A DNA stretch of 36,391 nt from Treponema sp. (GTDB lineage Bacteria > Spirochaetota > Spirochaetia > Treponematales > Breznakiellaceae): positions 1 to 36,391 of the forward strand of contig JAITFK010000060.1 in the NCBI GenBank assembly GCA_031281555.1, in the 5' to 3' direction. This document shows positions 25,989-34,409 of the stretch, one piece after another. The first letter of the stretch is position 1. Every line of letters starts with the position of its first letter. The notes below the pieces were generated by a model that made no database searches, was not told the DNA's origin, and saw nothing but the letters and a program-made list of their open reading frames with translations. Made by a program: the position numbers and the translations under genes.

Positions 25989-27304
25989 CGTCCTACTCCT
26001 TTATAGCGAAGACCCGCTTCGCGCATTTCACGAATTTTTTGTTTGCTAAAAAACATTCTTCCATCAAATATAAGCGCCTGTGGTTTGAGGCGCGCAGCCA
26101 GTTCGGTAATACTCAGTTCCTGAAACTCCCGATGTCCCGCCAGGAACGCCGCACAATCGGCTCCTTCCAAGGTCTCTTTGATATTCCGCGACACCTCTCT
26201 GTTCGTAACCAGCCGCGCGTCATGCTCTGTTGTCCACGGATCGCATATTTTCAAAATATATCCCAAACTCTCGAGCTTTTCAATAACCGGCTTTGTCGGC
26301 GTAAAGCGGCAGTCCCCCGTGTTGTTCTTGAACGCAATACCCAACACCGCTATTTTCTTGCCGCTTCGGGCTTCTCCATGAGGACACAGGATAGAATCAA
26401 TCAGATATGCGGAGTAGTCGGGCATACTATCATTAACTTCCCGTGATGCTCGCGGAATCTTCAGATCAAGCCCATACCTCTTTCCCATGCTGTGTACAAA
26501 CCAGGGATCTTTTGTCAAGCAATAACCGCCTACTCCGACTGAAGGTACAAGTATGTTTACGTTGTGCGTTCCTTTGGGGAGGGAGTTGGCGGCATTTATA
26601 ACCTCCAGCACATCAATGTTCATTTTATCCGCCAGCTTGGCAAGTTCTCCGGCAAGGGCGATGTTCAAGTCTATCCAGAGATTATCCGCGAGTTTCACCA
26701 TCTCCGCGCTTTGCGCGTCTCCTGTGGTAATGACTTCAACCCCCAAAGAATCCCGCCAGAATTCCGCGGCAGTCTCCGTACTCTTTTCATCTATGCCGCC
26801 AACGACAACCGGAATATTTAAGAACTCCTGTATGGCCCTTCCTTCGGCAAGCCGCTCAGGACAAAACGCAAGGCATACTTTAGCCGTCTCTTCCAAAATA
26901 GGCCGCACTATTCCGAATGTTGTTCCCGGAGGAACTGTACTTTTTAACATTACCAGCGAACCATCCCTGACATAGGGTTTTATCAACTGCGCCGCCGCCG
27001 AGATCTGGCTCAAGTCAGGCCCGTAATTCTCATCAAGAGGCGTACCCACGGTTATGATAAAAACATCGCAACCAGTTGCACAGGAAACATCCTCGGTTAC
27101 CTTGAGGCTTCCGGCATCCTTTACTCTCTTGATAAGTTCTTCCAGACCCGGCTCGTTAAACGGACTGTGTCCCTCGTTTATGGCGCGGACTATTCGGGAG
27201 TCTTTTTCTATTCCAATAACCTCGTGCCCCCGATCCGCCAAAACCGAACCAATAACTGAACCTATGTAACCAAAACCTATTACCGCGACTTTTGTTTTCT
27301 TCAC
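25985..27304 (-). CDS. Nucleotide-sugar 6-dehydrogenase, WecC (UDP-ManNAc dehydrogenase)-like
   Basis: The 439-residue enzyme oxidises C6 of a UDP-sugar to the uronate using NAD. It has KVAVIGFGYIGSVIGSVLAD, VGTPLDENYGPDLSQ, KSTVPPGTT and CPERLAEGRAIQE, with the catalytic cysteine in VGVGGYCLTKDPWF. The CPERLAEG form and the lysine before DPW resemble WecC/TviB-type enzymes rather than UDP-glucose dehydrogenase, of which a separate copy lies at 31.5-32.8 kb. The start is GTG at 27304 with AAGGGG seven bases upstream. It follows the ATPase gene after 23 bp. Confidence 0.85.
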   Translation of the reverse strand: MKKTKVAVIGFGYIGSVIGSVLADRGHEVIGIEKDSRIVRAINEGHSPFNEPGLEELIKRVKDAGSLKVTEDVSCATGCDVFIITVGTPLDENYGPDLSQISAAAQLIKPYVRDGSLVMLKSTVPPGTTFGIVRPILEETAKVCLAFCPERLAEGRAIQEFLNIPVVVGGIDEKSTETAAEFWRDSLGVEVITTGDAQSAEMVKLADNLWIDLNIALAGELAKLADKMNIDVLEVINAANSLPKGTHNVNILVPSVGVGGYCLTKDPWFVHSMGKRYGLDLKIPRASREVNDSMPDYSAYLIDSILCPHGEARSGKKIAVLGIAFKNNTGDCRFTPTKPVIEKLESLGYILKICDPWTTEHDARLVTNREVSRNIKETLEGADCAAFLAGHREFQELSITELAARLKPQALIFDGRMFFSKQKIREMREAGLRYKGVGR

Positions 27305-27327
27305 TGTGTGTCCCCTTAATATGTCAG

Positions 27328-28584
27328 TTATTGGTAAGCTGTCTCAGGATAAATATATTTCATATATTCCCACGCCGGAATGACTGTTATCTTTTTTCCA
27401 TTTATATAAATAGTATCTTCGGTATTAAAGGTAATAATAATTCCATGTTCCTGATTAAAAAAATTCATGGCCGCAAGCAATCCCGTTATTTCCCGATGTT
27501 GATTATCCGGAGTTAACTCCCGACAAACCTGAATGCAGTATGGATTTTTATGCGGCGAAACGATAAAATCACATTCGCCGCCGTTCCTGTCTGTAAAATA
27601 GTAAATCTCACGATCTCCGTCTGGAAGCGTGGCACAGATTGTTGTTCTAAGGCTGTTGTATACATAATTTTCAAGAAGGGCGCCGAAATTACCGCTAAAG
27701 GAAACGGCGCCTGTCTTAATAATCCCAGGATCCACTATATAAACTTTTTTGGGAGCAAGGTTTTGCGCCTTAACGGACCACGCAAAACAGGGTAAAAGAT
27801 TAATAAGATATGCTGCTTCAAAATGGGAAATATACTCCAGTACCGTAGTGGGAGATTTAACTCCCGCAACGTGTGTAAGTTTGCTGGGGGAAAAAAGCTG
27901 AGCGAAATTGGATACAATATACACAAACAGCCGCCGCAGAGACGACGCATCCCGAATACCATATCGCGCCGCAATATCCCGATATAATATGTCCGACTGA
28001 AGCTGCGCCAATATGTCTGAATTTCCGGTCTTTAAGAATTCGGGAAATCCGCCTTTCTCCAGATATTCCGCCAGAGATTCAGAGGATGGGACAAGTTTGT
28101 GAAAATTGCAAAATTCCTCATAAGAAAAAGGGAAAAGCTCCATGGATATATGCCGTCCGGTCAGATGAGTTCCCAGTTCTTTGCTTAAAAGAGAAGCGTT
28201 TGAACCTGTTATGGCAAGCTGAAACCCTTCGTCAAGTTTTTGTCTAACGTAAAGCTCCCAGTGGTCAGCCGACTGAATCTCGTCAAAAAAAAGCAGTTTT
28301 GCGCCGGAATCATTGATAATAATATCCAATAGCCTATAATCCTCGTGGAAGAATGATGCAAGGCGAATATCATCAAAATTCAGGTAGAAATACGGCTTTC
28401 CCAGCTTTTGTACGAACTGGCGTAATAATGTGCTTTTCCCGCAACGTCGAATTCCACTTATGACCAACGCGTGACTTTGTATATCCGGTAATTTCGACAG
28501 GATTTGGCGCTCAAGTCCCTGCTCCTGTTTTTCCAATGCCAATCTTTGACCGGCGCTGATCTCTTGTATTTCGGATAATTTCAT
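27328..28584 (-). CDS. COG1373-type AAA ATPase (AAA_14 plus DUF4143)
   Basis: This 418-residue protein of the predicted ATPase family COG1373 has Walker A ISGIRRCGKSTLLRQ at about 42-56 and Walker B LLFFDEIQSADHW at about 97-109. ITGSNASLLSKELGTHLTGR is a sensor-type segment. The C-terminal DUF4143 region ends in a PD-(D/E)XK-like GGECDFIV. The family's role is poorly known, and nothing links it to sugar chemistry. It stands between the flippase and the dehydrogenase genes with a 141-bp AT-rich gap upstream, so it is probably a later insertion with its own promoter. The ATG at 28584 has no ribosome site, which fits a nearly leaderless transcript. Confidence 0.88.
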   Translation of the reverse strand: MKLSEIQEISAGQRLALEKQEQGLERQILSKLPDIQSHALVISGIRRCGKSTLLRQFVQKLGKPYFYLNFDDIRLASFFHEDYRLLDIIINDSGAKLLFFDEIQSADHWELYVRQKLDEGFQLAITGSNASLLSKELGTHLTGRHISMELFPFSYEEFCNFHKLVPSSESLAEYLEKGGFPEFLKTGNSDILAQLQSDILYRDIAARYGIRDASSLRRLFVYIVSNFAQLFSPSKLTHVAGVKSPTTVLEYISHFEAAYLINLLPCFAWSVKAQNLAPKKVYIVDPGIIKTGAVSFSGNFGALLENYVYNSLRTTICATLPDGDREIYYFTDRNGGECDFIVSPHKNPYCIQVCRELTPDNQHREITGLLAAMNFFNQEHGIIITFNTEDTIYINGKKITVIPAWEYMKYIYPETAYQ

Positions 28585-28590
28585 AATACA

Positions 28591-28619
28591 AGTATATCAC
28601 ATGATAAAATGATATTCCA
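28591..28619 (-). promoter_or_regulatory. Putative promoter of the ATPase gene
   Basis: On the minus strand TGGAAT (28619-28614) and TATACT (28596-28591) are 17 bp apart. The -10 match is good and the -35 match is poor. Transcription would begin at about the ATG, consistent with the missing ribosome site. The -35 overlaps a TGGAATA half-site of the palindromes just upstream, which suggests control by whatever binds them. Confidence 0.4.
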
Positions 28620-28626
28620 GTAGAAA

Positions 28627-28665
28627 TGGAATATATATTCCAGTTGTAGTGGAATATATATTCCG
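28627..28665. repeat. Paired 16-bp AT-rich palindromes (operator-like)
   Basis: TGGAATATATATTCCA at 28627-28642 is a perfect palindrome. TGGAATATATATTCCG at 28650-28665 repeats it with one mismatch, 23 bp start to start. A half-site (ATATTCCA) lies at 28612-28619 and a related 10-bp palindrome AGAATATTCT at 28674-28683. The spacing of about two helical turns and the position 28-100 bp before the ATPase start suggest binding of a dimeric regulator. Confidence 0.6.
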
Positions 28666-28725
28666 TATACTTAAGAATATTCTCCGCTTATCATCTCGTG
28701 GACAATATATAATCCTGAAAAACCG

Positions 28726-30450
28726 TTATTGTATTCCGGTAACCTTGCCGTTTTCGATGCGTATTTTTCTGTCGCACCGGTCAACGGTGGTCAATCTGTG
28801 GGCGATAACTATTAAAGTTTTAAGCGCGCTTACGCTGTAAATTTCGTCCATTATTTTTTGTTCTGTTTCATTGTCAAGAGAGGATGTCGCTTCGTCCAGA
28901 ACCAGCACTTCGGGATCATCGTACAGGGCGCGGGCAATTCCTATGCGCTGCTGCTGTCCGCCCGAGAGCTGAATACCGCCGTCTCCTACTTTGGTATGTA
29001 TGCCGTCCTTGTGTGATAAAAAATCCCAGATGTTCGCCTTCTTAAGCGCGGTTGTTATTTTTTCATCATCAAGCGCCGAACCAAAAGCGACATTTTCCGC
29101 AACGGTTCCGTCAAAAAGATAAATACTTTGGGGAATATAACCGATTTTTTTTCGCCATGAACGGATATTGTTATCGGTGATTACCGTACCATCAATATAA
29201 ACTTTACCGAGAACCGGTTTATGAATACCGATAATAATGTCAACCAGCGTTGACTTGCCGCCGCCGCTTTCACCGGTAACGGCGATTTTTTCCCCTTTTT
29301 TGATCTCCAGCGAAACGCCGCTTATTACTTCACCGCCCGTCATATACTTAAAACTTATATTTTCAAGGCGGATGGCTCTCCCAAAATCAAGAGAATCGGA
29401 ACCTTCTTCTTCAACAGGCTGGGATATACCGTTAAGAACATTTTCTATCGTCTCTTCGGAATATATTATGCCGTTTATTTCCTGCAGCATCCTGTGTACG
29501 GAAGGAAGAATACGGTACAGGGCGAGGGCATACATTGATATTATCGGAATAACCAGAGAAGCGTCTTTGTATATCCAAACAATAAAAACTACAACGGCAA
29601 TCAGGAAGGAAAATCCCAGGCTTTCAAGAATACTCTTGGGCATAACGCCCAGGACATGAGTCACCAGCTCAGATTTATTGCTTTTCTCCAATGCGCTGTT
29701 ATATGTTTTCAGGATTTCATCTTCATTGCCTTTTAATTTTACATATTTTAAATTACCAAGAGATTCTTTTAAAACACGGCTTATATTTCTGCCGGATGTA
29801 AATTTTATCTTACCCTGTATTGAACTTATCTTTGCCAAATATGACAGTATTATTATTACAAAAACCAGCAAAATACCCGTTATAACGATTGTCATCTTCC
29901 AATTCAGGTAAACTATTACGGCATAAACCATAAGTATAGTAAATATTTCCGAACATATATTCAGAAAATGAAAAGCAACTGTGCCGGTATAAACTGTTTC
30001 TTTGTTGATAGAATGTATTATTTCCGCGGAATTCTTTTGCGCGTATATTTTATACGGAACCGACAAATTAATCTTAAATAATTTTTTGGAAAAATAGGCA
30101 TGTATGGCCATGGAATAACGTTTTGTTATATAGGCGAGTACGATTGAATAAACGCCCCGGAATAAATAAAAAATAATAATGCTAATTCCAAGAACAATGA
30201 TAAATTTTTCCGGTGTAGCAAATCCCGAAAGATCAAATACGGTTTTATAAAATCCCGCTTCCAGTAATTTCGGATTCGACACGACGGAAATAAACGGCAT
30301 AATAGCCGAAATTCCGACTGTTTCTACCAGCGAAAAACCAATGGTCAAAGCCAGCACCAGGATCATAAGGATCCTGTGCCTGCGGGTCATTAAGCGTAAA
30401 AGATTGGCCAATACTTGTTTTACGGAAGATATTTTTTCAAATAATGTCAT
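28726..30450 (-). CDS. pglK: PglK-like ABC flippase for lipid-linked oligosaccharide
   Basis: This fused permease-ATPase half-transporter has about 574 residues. The N-terminal half holds about six membrane helices with PglK-like segments (SLVETVGISAIMPFISVVSN, AQKNSAEIIHSINKE, ALALYRILPSVHRML). The ATPase half has Walker A GESGGGKSTLV, TKVGDGGIQLSGGQQQRIGI with the signature, Walker B VLVLDEATSSLD and the switch histidine in IVIAHRLTT. By family it would flip an undecaprenyl-linked glycan to the periplasmic side. No Wzx or Wzy is in the window. ATG at 30450 is preferred because GGAG precedes it; the longer frame begins with TTG at 30474. Confidence 0.9.
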   Translation of the reverse strand: MTLFEKISSVKQVLANLLRLMTRRHRILMILVLALTIGFSLVETVGISAIMPFISVVSNPKLLEAGFYKTVFDLSGFATPEKFIIVLGISIIIFYLFRGVYSIVLAYITKRYSMAIHAYFSKKLFKINLSVPYKIYAQKNSAEIIHSINKETVYTGTVAFHFLNICSEIFTILMVYAVIVYLNWKMTIVITGILLVFVIIILSYLAKISSIQGKIKFTSGRNISRVLKESLGNLKYVKLKGNEDEILKTYNSALEKSNKSELVTHVLGVMPKSILESLGFSFLIAVVVFIVWIYKDASLVIPIISMYALALYRILPSVHRMLQEINGIIYSEETIENVLNGISQPVEEEGSDSLDFGRAIRLENISFKYMTGGEVISGVSLEIKKGEKIAVTGESGGGKSTLVDIIIGIHKPVLGKVYIDGTVITDNNIRSWRKKIGYIPQSIYLFDGTVAENVAFGSALDDEKITTALKKANIWDFLSHKDGIHTKVGDGGIQLSGGQQQRIGIARALYDDPEVLVLDEATSSLDNETEQKIMDEIYSVSALKTLIVIAHRLTTVDRCDRKIRIENGKVTGIQ

Positions 30451-31462
30451 GATACTCCAAAAACCACTGCGCAAATAATTTTAATCCGTCAGTGATGGAT
30501 GTTACAGGTTCCCAGCCAAGCTCCGCTTTTGTGATGTCGATGTCCGCCATCGTTACCGGCACATCGCCGGCCTGCATATCAAGGAAGATCTTTTCCACCG
30601 CGCGCCCCAGATGCTTTTCCAGAATTTCTATAAAAACAGTCAGTTTTTCAGGCTGATTGTTGCCAAGGTTGTATAACACAAACGGTGCGGAAGAGTGCGG
30701 GTTTCCGCCAGGAACGCGGTTAATGGCGGCGACAATGCCTTCCGTAATATCATCAATGTAGGTAAAATCGCGCAGCATATCGCCGTGGTTGTAAACTTCT
30801 ATCGGTTTATTGTTAATAATAGCGTTAGCAAATTTATAGTATGCCATATCAGGCCGGCCCCACGGACCGTAAACCGTAAAAAAGCGCAGACCCGTTGAAG
30901 GAATGTTAAAAAGACGGGAATAGCTATACGCCATAAGTTCGTTGGCCCTTTTTGTCGCGGCGTACAGGCTTGCCGGATGATCTACGGCGTCTGTAACGGA
31001 GAACGGCGTTTTTTTGTTTATTCCGTACACAGAAGAGCTGGAAGCAAATACAAGATGTTTTATTTTAAAATTTCTGCATGCTTCAAGAATGTTGAGAAAT
31101 CCGGTAATATTACTTTCGGTATACGCATGAGGATTTTCAAGACTGTAACGGACTCCCGCCTGCGCGGCAAGATTACACACACATTCAAAATTTTCTTCGG
31201 CAAAAACGGAGGATAATTTTTCGTTATCTGTTATATCAAGTTTGATAAAATAATAATTTGACTGTAAAGCGCCCGGTATTTTTTTGCCGTATTGTATTGC
31301 TTCCTGTTGTATGCCGCATTGATGAAGACGGGCATATTTCAGGCTGACATCATAATAGTCATTGATATTATCAATGCCGATTACATGGTGTCCCATTGAT
31401 GATAATTTTTTTACCAGATGAAAGCCGATAAAACCGGCGGCTCCGGTAACGAGGATTTTCAT
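30437..31462 (-). CDS. UDP-glucuronate 4-epimerase
   Basis: This 341-residue extended SDR has TGAAGFIGFHLVKKLSSMGH and IDNINDYYDVSLKYARL, the latter typical of UDP-glucuronate 4-epimerases (Cap1J/LspL type). It also has the catalytic YxxxK in LYAATKRANELMA and RFFTVYGPWGRPDMA. It would interconvert UDP-GlcA and UDP-GalA. It overlaps the UDP-glucose dehydrogenase gene by 4 bp, which supplies the substrate, and overlaps the flippase start by 14 bp. Confidence 0.92.
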   Translation of the reverse strand: MKILVTGAAGFIGFHLVKKLSSMGHHVIGIDNINDYYDVSLKYARLHQCGIQQEAIQYGKKIPGALQSNYYFIKLDITDNEKLSSVFAEENFECVCNLAAQAGVRYSLENPHAYTESNITGFLNILEACRNFKIKHLVFASSSSVYGINKKTPFSVTDAVDHPASLYAATKRANELMAYSYSRLFNIPSTGLRFFTVYGPWGRPDMAYYKFANAIINNKPIEVYNHGDMLRDFTYIDDITEGIVAAINRVPGGNPHSSAPFVLYNLGNNQPEKLTVFIEILEKHLGRAVEKIFLDMQAGDVPVTMADIDITKAELGWEPVTSITDGLKLFAQWFLEYHDII

Positions 31463-32790
31463 TTTATACCAATGCCAATTCCAAAGTATCGCAGACCGGC
31501 AGATGATACTTCTTCCGGTTTGTAAATATTGCGAAGATCAATAAAACAGGGAGACGCGAGTAATTTTGACGCTCTTGCCAAATCAATATTTCTGAATTGA
31601 TTCCATTCTGTGGCGATTATCAGGGCGTCCGATCCTTTAACGGCATCATATTCATCCGCAGCAAAATATACGGAGTTTTTTATGGCAGCCAGACGCCACT
31701 TCGCTTCTTTCATCGCGGCAGGATCGTAAACGCGGAGTTGAGCGCCGCGGGAAGACAAATATTCACAGATGGAAATTGAGGGGGACTCGCGCATATCATC
31801 GGTATTGGGCTTGAATGACAGTCCAAGAACGCACAGTGTTTTTTCGGCAAGCGATCCAAGAACTGCCTCTACTTTTTTTGCGGCGCGCAACTTTTGCTGT
31901 TCGTTAATTTTTATAGTTGTCTCTACAATATTTTGGATTTCATCATTTTCCCTGCCGATTTTTACCAGGGCTCTGGTATCCTTGGGGAAGCAGGAACCGC
32001 CGTAGCCGGGACCGGGATGCAAAAATTTGGCTCCGATTCTGCCGTCTTTGCCCATCGCGCGGGCAACATCCCGCACATTGGCGCCGGTTTTCTCGCAGAG
32101 GTTGGCGATCTCGTTTATGAAAGTAACTTTTACCGCAAGAAAAGCATTGGAAGCGTATTTTATCATTTCCGCCGATTCAAGGTTGGTCTCGATAAAGGGA
32201 GTTTCATTCAGGTAAAGAGAGCGGTATACGTCCCGCATAATATTTCTTGCCCGCTCACTCTCACTGCCGATGACTACGCGGTCAGGATGGGTAAAATCAT
32301 AAACAGCGGAACCTTCGCGCAGAAATTCGGGGTTGGAGACAACATCGAAACCGGTATTTTGCCCCCGTTTTTCCAGTTCTTCCTTAACCCATCCGTAAAC
32401 TTTGCGGCCGGTTCCGATGGGGACGGTACTCTTGTTTACAATGACCGTATATTGAGTAATAAGCCGCCCGACCTGGCGGGCTGCTTCTTCCACATAGACA
32501 AGATCCGCGCTGCCGTCGTCCGAGGGCGGAGTACCTACCGCGATAAAAACAACGGAACTGTCCCTGAGAACAGCCGCCAAATCCATTGAAAAAGAAAGCC
32601 GCCCGCAGCGGCTGTTGCGTTCTACTACAGCGTCAAGACCCGGCTCATAAATGGGTATAATTCCCTTCTTAAGAGATTCTATCTTTTCAATATTGTTATC
32701 AATACAGACAACATTATTGCCAAAGTCGGCAAGGCACGCGCCCGAGACAGAGCCTACATAACCGGTTCCTATTATAACTATATTTGCCAT
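31459..32790 (-). CDS. ugd: UDP-glucose 6-dehydrogenase
   Basis: This 443-residue NAD enzyme makes UDP-glucuronate. It has IVIIGTGYVGSVSGACLADFG, AVGTPPSDDGSADL, NKSTVPIGTG and SNPEFLREGSAVYDF. The catalytic cysteine is in GPGYGGSCFPKDTRAL, and LGLSFKPNTDDMRESPS begins the C-terminal domain. This is the classic UDP-glucose/GDP-mannose dehydrogenase form, and UDP-glucose is favoured by the coupled 4-epimerase. It begins 9 bp after the outer-membrane protein stop with GAGATGAA before the ATG. Confidence 0.93.
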   Translation of the reverse strand: MANIVIIGTGYVGSVSGACLADFGNNVVCIDNNIEKIESLKKGIIPIYEPGLDAVVERNSRCGRLSFSMDLAAVLRDSSVVFIAVGTPPSDDGSADLVYVEEAARQVGRLITQYTVIVNKSTVPIGTGRKVYGWVKEELEKRGQNTGFDVVSNPEFLREGSAVYDFTHPDRVVIGSESERARNIMRDVYRSLYLNETPFIETNLESAEMIKYASNAFLAVKVTFINEIANLCEKTGANVRDVARAMGKDGRIGAKFLHPGPGYGGSCFPKDTRALVKIGRENDEIQNIVETTIKINEQQKLRAAKKVEAVLGSLAEKTLCVLGLSFKPNTDDMRESPSISICEYLSSRGAQLRVYDPAAMKEAKWRLAAIKNSVYFAADEYDAVKGSDALIIATEWNQFRNIDLARASKLLASPCFIDLRNIYKPEEVSSAGLRYFGIGIGIK

Positions 32791-32799
32791 AATTTCATC

Positions 32800-34401
32800 T
32801 CAATAAAAGTGTCCCATGATTACATATATTTCACGATTTTCACCTGTGGGGAATCTGATTGGCCGCTCAGAAAAAACACTTCTCAGGTTGCCTACATAAC
32901 CCAGCCGCACATACAGGTTTCGCATAAACGCCGGAAATATGATCATTTCAAGGCCGCCTGTAGCAACGATATTTTTGGGTTCAAAAGATATTTCCATTAC
33001 CGGATCGGGGAAATGGAACAGGGCCAAATCAATTACGGGCGCGAGCTGCATCTCAAAATCCAGAATACCGGATCTGCGCCTGTCAGACCGTCCGGGAGGG
33101 GCAAATACCAGCACCCGCACGGGAAAATCCATGTTAAGCGACAGCATATAATCGGCGCTTATCGCATCGTCCCGAATACCGCGCAGGGCATCGCCGGCAC
33201 TCTCGTTATAGTCCGGATCGTGGTAGAACCAGCGCCGGAACATAAGCCGTGAAGAAATCGCAAAGAATTTGCTTACAATAAGATGTCCAATTCCCTCAAA
33301 TCCATAAGAGATAGACAGCGGTTCCTGATCATTCCTTAAGCGGTAAAAGTTATAGTTATATGAGTTGCTGGCAAAAACGGAAAGTCCCTGACGATAATTG
33401 GCATGCCAGTCAATTTTTTCAAAACCCAATGAGTGACTAAAATCCATGTATGGCCCTCTGCGAATTTCCTGCAGCGGCCATTTTGGCAGTTCATGGTTTA
33501 ATGTTCCGGAAACACGCGGAGTATAGGTTAGTTCTCCGAACTTGTATACCTGAAGACCGGTAGGTATTTTCCATGATGTGAACAACTCGCTGGACATGTA
33601 TAAACCCTTTTGAAATTCACCGTATTCATCCTTGTACCGGCTGCTATTTTCTTCATTTAAGTTAGAGGTTTCTTCAAAGCCAAAAGTAAAGGTTGTGGCA
33701 TAGAAAGGCACCTCCACTGAAAGACCGATAACATTCTGATAATAATAAGGTTCATCAACATCGGGCCGGTAAGTAAAAGTATTATCAAACCTGAATTTCC
33801 AGGTATAACCCAGGGCTCTGAACGGCGTACTGGAAAATACTCCCAGTGTGAATGAACTGTGATTATATTCATCATTGGAATATCCCAGATCTATCCTCAA
33901 GGGGTTCATTGTTCCCAGAAAATTGTAATCTCTGGCTTTGAGGGTTAACCCAAGTCCGGTATGGCTGCTGTATTTGGGATATGGCAAGGCAATGATATTC
34001 CATGAATCCTCAACCTTAATGGTTATGGTTACCGGATATACGCCGTCTTCCGACGGCTCTCCGATGGAATAACTTACTGCCGCATTATCTTTCAGAACCC
34101 GCTGGTTAATGAGAGTCTGGGTTTTATCGCTGACATATTTTTCAAGATTTGCACGACCATGCAGTTTTTCACCTTGCTTGAATTCTCCCACATAAATAAG
34201 CGCATCCGGGCGGGTACGTCCCTTTATGTCAAACTCAAAGTCAGCGATGACGTATAACTGATCGTCACCGGAAATTGAGGGTTGATCCGGACCAGTGTCA
34301 GAAAGAGAACTTTCCGGATCCGGAACGGCCTCTTGGGAAAACAGGGGAAATACCGTCAATATCAATATTACCGGCAGCAGAAACAATGATTTTTTCAACA
34401 T
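32800..34401 (-). CDS. Outer-membrane beta-barrel protein with POTRA-like N-terminus
   Basis: The 533-residue precursor starts with a clear signal peptide (MLKKSLFLLPVILILTVFPL then FSQ, cleavage near residue 23, no lipobox cysteine). Residues about 50-135 look like a single POTRA domain, followed by GLTLKARDYNFLGTMNPL and many alternating aromatic strands to the C-terminus. It ends IYVIMGHFY with a terminal aromatic, as expected for a BAM substrate. This resembles Omp85-superfamily proteins but has only one POTRA-like unit. AAGGA lies before the ATG. A function in glycan export or anchoring is possible from location only. Confidence 0.8.
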   Translation of the reverse strand: MLKKSLFLLPVILILTVFPLFSQEAVPDPESSLSDTGPDQPSISGDDQLYVIADFEFDIKGRTRPDALIYVGEFKQGEKLHGRANLEKYVSDKTQTLINQRVLKDNAAVSYSIGEPSEDGVYPVTITIKVEDSWNIIALPYPKYSSHTGLGLTLKARDYNFLGTMNPLRIDLGYSNDEYNHSSFTLGVFSSTPFRALGYTWKFRFDNTFTYRPDVDEPYYYQNVIGLSVEVPFYATTFTFGFEETSNLNEENSSRYKDEYGEFQKGLYMSSELFTSWKIPTGLQVYKFGELTYTPRVSGTLNHELPKWPLQEIRRGPYMDFSHSLGFEKIDWHANYRQGLSVFASNSYNYNFYRLRNDQEPLSISYGFEGIGHLIVSKFFAISSRLMFRRWFYHDPDYNESAGDALRGIRDDAISADYMLSLNMDFPVRVLVFAPPGRSDRRRSGILDFEMQLAPVIDLALFHFPDPVMEISFEPKNIVATGGLEMIIFPAFMRNLYVRLGYVGNLRSVFSERPIRFPTGENREIYVIMGHFY

Positions 34402-34409
34402 AACAGTCC

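Noticed and set aside
27328-28584. Insertion sequence or transposase
   Set aside because: The protein has Walker motifs and a DUF4143-like C-terminus; no terminal inverted repeats or target duplications were seen at its borders.
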